Shown here in pieces: positions 21,340 to 22,418 of a DNA stretch of 22,418 nucleotides (positions within the stretch are counted from its first letter, which is position 1; every line of letters begins with the position of its first letter). The notes under the pieces are model-generated. The model worked only from the letters and a program-made list of their open reading frames with translations, was not told where the DNA came from and did no database searches. A program made the translations under genes and the position numbers. This stretch comes from Candidatus Zixiibacteriota bacterium (GTDB lineage Bacteria; Zixibacteria; MSB-5A5; GN15; FEB-12): positions 1 through 22,418 of the forward strand of contig JAMPYH010000004.1 of assembly GCA_023700785.1 (NCBI GenBank), in the 5' to 3' direction.

Positions 21340-21927
21340 GCTTTTCTTCCGCCGAATGATGCCCAAGCCAGCCAAACCGAGCCCAAAGAGCGCCATGGTG
21401 GTTGGCTCTGGAGTCGGGATGGACTCGGTGGTGATCTTCAATTCAACGCCATCATTGAAGTAGTGGCAGTCAGGGTCAAACCCGAGGCCAAATCTGCCGT
21501 CGATGGCGAAAGTATTGAGTGAAGCCAGCAAAGAAGCATCGAAATTGAAAACCAGATCGAATCCTGTCGGTGCTCCGCCCGCAGGGTCCGTCCAGGTTCC
21601 AACCAAAGGCCCTAATCCGGCAAACTGGTTTACGCCATCCTCGCCATCCCACAATGTTGTGATCCCCAAGGCCGGGTTATCCAGCAGGGTCACAAAAAGG
21701 ATGTCGGGTTCGCGAGTCCAGTCGTAAATATTCTTAATGGTCAGGGTAGCGCCGGTAATAACCTCGCCAGCGTGGCTCGACCAGTCAATGCCCCACGACT
21801 TGTTCCAGCGGTGATCCAGATCGCGCAGATCAGACTGGGACGGCGTAAAATAGTAGACGGCGGCTTCAGTGCTAGTGGCCAGCGCTACTACTCCGAGCAC
21901 GAATGCAAGGACAAATAAACGTTTCAA
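21337..21927 (-). CDS. secreted PEP-CTERM sorting domain protein
   Basis: The 196-residue protein has a signal peptide (MKRLFVLAFVLGVVALATSTEAA) and a complete PEP-CTERM tail: P173-E174-P175 followed by the helix TTMALFGLGLAGLGIIRR and a basic end (RRKKS). Exosortase recognises this signal at the inner membrane, cuts it and releases the protein to the envelope or exopolysaccharide. The 24-170 region is beta-rich with WDGEDGVNQF and a FDLVFNFDASLLASL stretch and no known catalytic motif. The start is taken as TTG 21927 because GGGAG lies 6 nt upstream and the signal peptide begins there; the in-frame GTG 21954 would add nine residues. It has its own terminator. No exosortase gene is in the window. 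Confidence 0.88.
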   Translation of the reverse strand: MKRLFVLAFVLGVVALATSTEAAVYYFTPSQSDLRDLDHRWNKSWGIDWSSHAGEVITGATLTIKNIYDWTREPDILFVTLLDNPALGITTLWDGEDGVNQFAGLGPLVGTWTDPAGGAPTGFDLVFNFDASLLASLNTFAIDGRFGLGFDPDCHYFNDGVELKITTESIPTPEPTTMALFGLGLAGLGIIRRKKS

Positions 21928-21933
21928 GGCGGT

Positions 21934-21938
21934 CTCCC
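21934..21938 (-). promoter_or_regulatory. ribosome binding site deciding a TTG start
   Basis: On the minus strand GGGAG lies 6 nt before TTG 21927, the first codon of a typical signal peptide. Confidence 0.65.
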
Positions 21939-21966
21939 TATGTAGTTCTATCACGATTTCTTAGAT

Positions 21967-21994
21967 ATAATAACTCTGGGCAAGAATTGAGCAA
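21967..21994 (-). promoter_or_regulatory. possible promoter of the PEP-CTERM gene
   Basis: On the minus strand TTGCTC (21994-21989) and TATTAT (21972-21967) are spaced by 16 nt, about 40 nt before the TTG start. The -35 box is weak. Confidence 0.4.
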
Positions 21995-22418
21995 ACAGCG
22001 AGCCAACCTTTCAATTATCAAATACCGCAGGCAACTTTCCGGTAACAAGCTTATTTATAATTACTTAGCCGAGAAAAGCAGCTTTGAGACCGCTGATGAT
22101 CATGGTCCACATTTCTCATCTCCAGTATAGCCCCTCACGCCTGTTCATTAATGTTGCAATGATTTCGGAAAGATATGCAACGCTGTGCGTTCCAACATTT
22201 ATCCACATTCGAGCCCAAGTAGAGCGAAAAAATCCAGAATTGGAACAATTTTCTTGTTCCATTTGCCGGTAGAAGCGTTTAACATTCGCTGACTATTGGA
22301 TGCGTGGATCCGGTCATTGCGTCTTTTTTTCCGGCTAACTGTGGGTGGAAGGTATCCATAGCGAGCTGACTTGACCGGCACACACGCACTGATTGGGTTT
22401 GGGTGCTTGGAAACAAGC
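21995..22418. other. non-coding right end of the window
   Basis: No convincing gene is seen in about 420 bp. The short frames at 22084-22272 (plus) and 22199-22381 (minus) have no domain or binding site. The region is more A/T-rich than its neighbours and holds a perfect inverted repeat, TGGAACAA (22241-22248) with TTGTTCCA (22254-22261). Confidence 0.5.
22241..22261. repeat. perfect inverted repeat, 8-bp arms
   Basis: TGGAACAA-TTTTC-TTGTTCCA. It could be an operator for a dimeric repressor or a stable RNA hairpin. On the plus strand it is followed only by TTTG, so it is not a good terminator there. Confidence 0.7.

Noticed and set aside
20902..21522. Plus-strand frame of 206 codons
   Set aside because: It runs through the minus-strand terminator and the PEP-CTERM gene; no domain and no binding site.
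22241..22261. LexA-type SOS box
   Set aside because: GAAC and GTTC are 9 nt apart rather than the 4 of the Gram-positive box, and the E. coli CTGT-N8-ACAG pattern is absent.

Overview
The window reads as a chromosome fragment of a free-living, Gram-negative-type bacterium, most likely an uncultured FCB-group lineage (Zixibacteria-like is my best guess, an inference only). The reasons are a C-terminal module of the FlgD/type IX sorting class on two secreted proteins (one carries the typical NIPNPFNP opening), dockerin-like calcium loops, a PEP-CTERM protein, many signal peptides and dense small operons. No tRNA, rRNA, CRISPR array, transposase, integrase or phage gene was seen.

Left part (1-5576). 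A secreted DUF4402-like protein runs off the left edge on the minus strand. After about 600 bp without a convincing gene come a ferritin with an intact ferroxidase centre and a strong terminator, then a polyphosphate-glucokinase-like ROK kinase. Facing them is a three-gene minus-strand operon: thpR (RNA 2',3'-cyclic phosphodiesterase), a YjbQ-family protein and an exported oligopeptidase B-like S9A peptidase. It ends in a hairpin shared with the end of the kinase gene.

Middle (5577-13320). A divergent promoter region separates thpR from a secreted protein with two dockerin-like loops and a C-terminal sorting-type domain. Next is a complete, tightly packed [NiFe]-hydrogenase maturation operon in the order hypA-hypB-hypF-hypC-hypD-hypE. 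HypF and HypE make the cyanide ligands, HypC and HypD assemble the Fe(CN)2CO unit, and HypA and HypB insert nickel. No hydrogenase structural gene lies in the window, so the client enzyme is encoded elsewhere.

Right part (13321-22418). A secreted protein has six fibronectin-III-type repeats, the first five with an exact 336-bp period, and a C-terminal sorting-type domain. It is followed by a large unusual regulator-like protein: MshEN-like domain, degenerate receiver, degenerate HD domain, second degenerate receiver, PATAN/DUF4388. This gene has a near-consensus promoter and a leader of about 245 nt. Its 3' end overlaps by 21 bp the end of a convergent minus-strand pair, a CelD/FemAB-like GNAT acyltransferase and a family 2 glycosyltransferase. 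Upstream of that pair lies a PEP-CTERM protein with a TTG start and its own terminator. The last 490 bp appear non-coding but hold a perfect 8-bp-arm inverted repeat.

The genes are individually of known families. The most novel-looking items are the multi-domain pseudo-receiver/pseudo-HD protein, the coexistence of two C-terminal sorting signal classes, and the regular FN3 array. I did not find strong evidence for a wholly new defence or mobile system.
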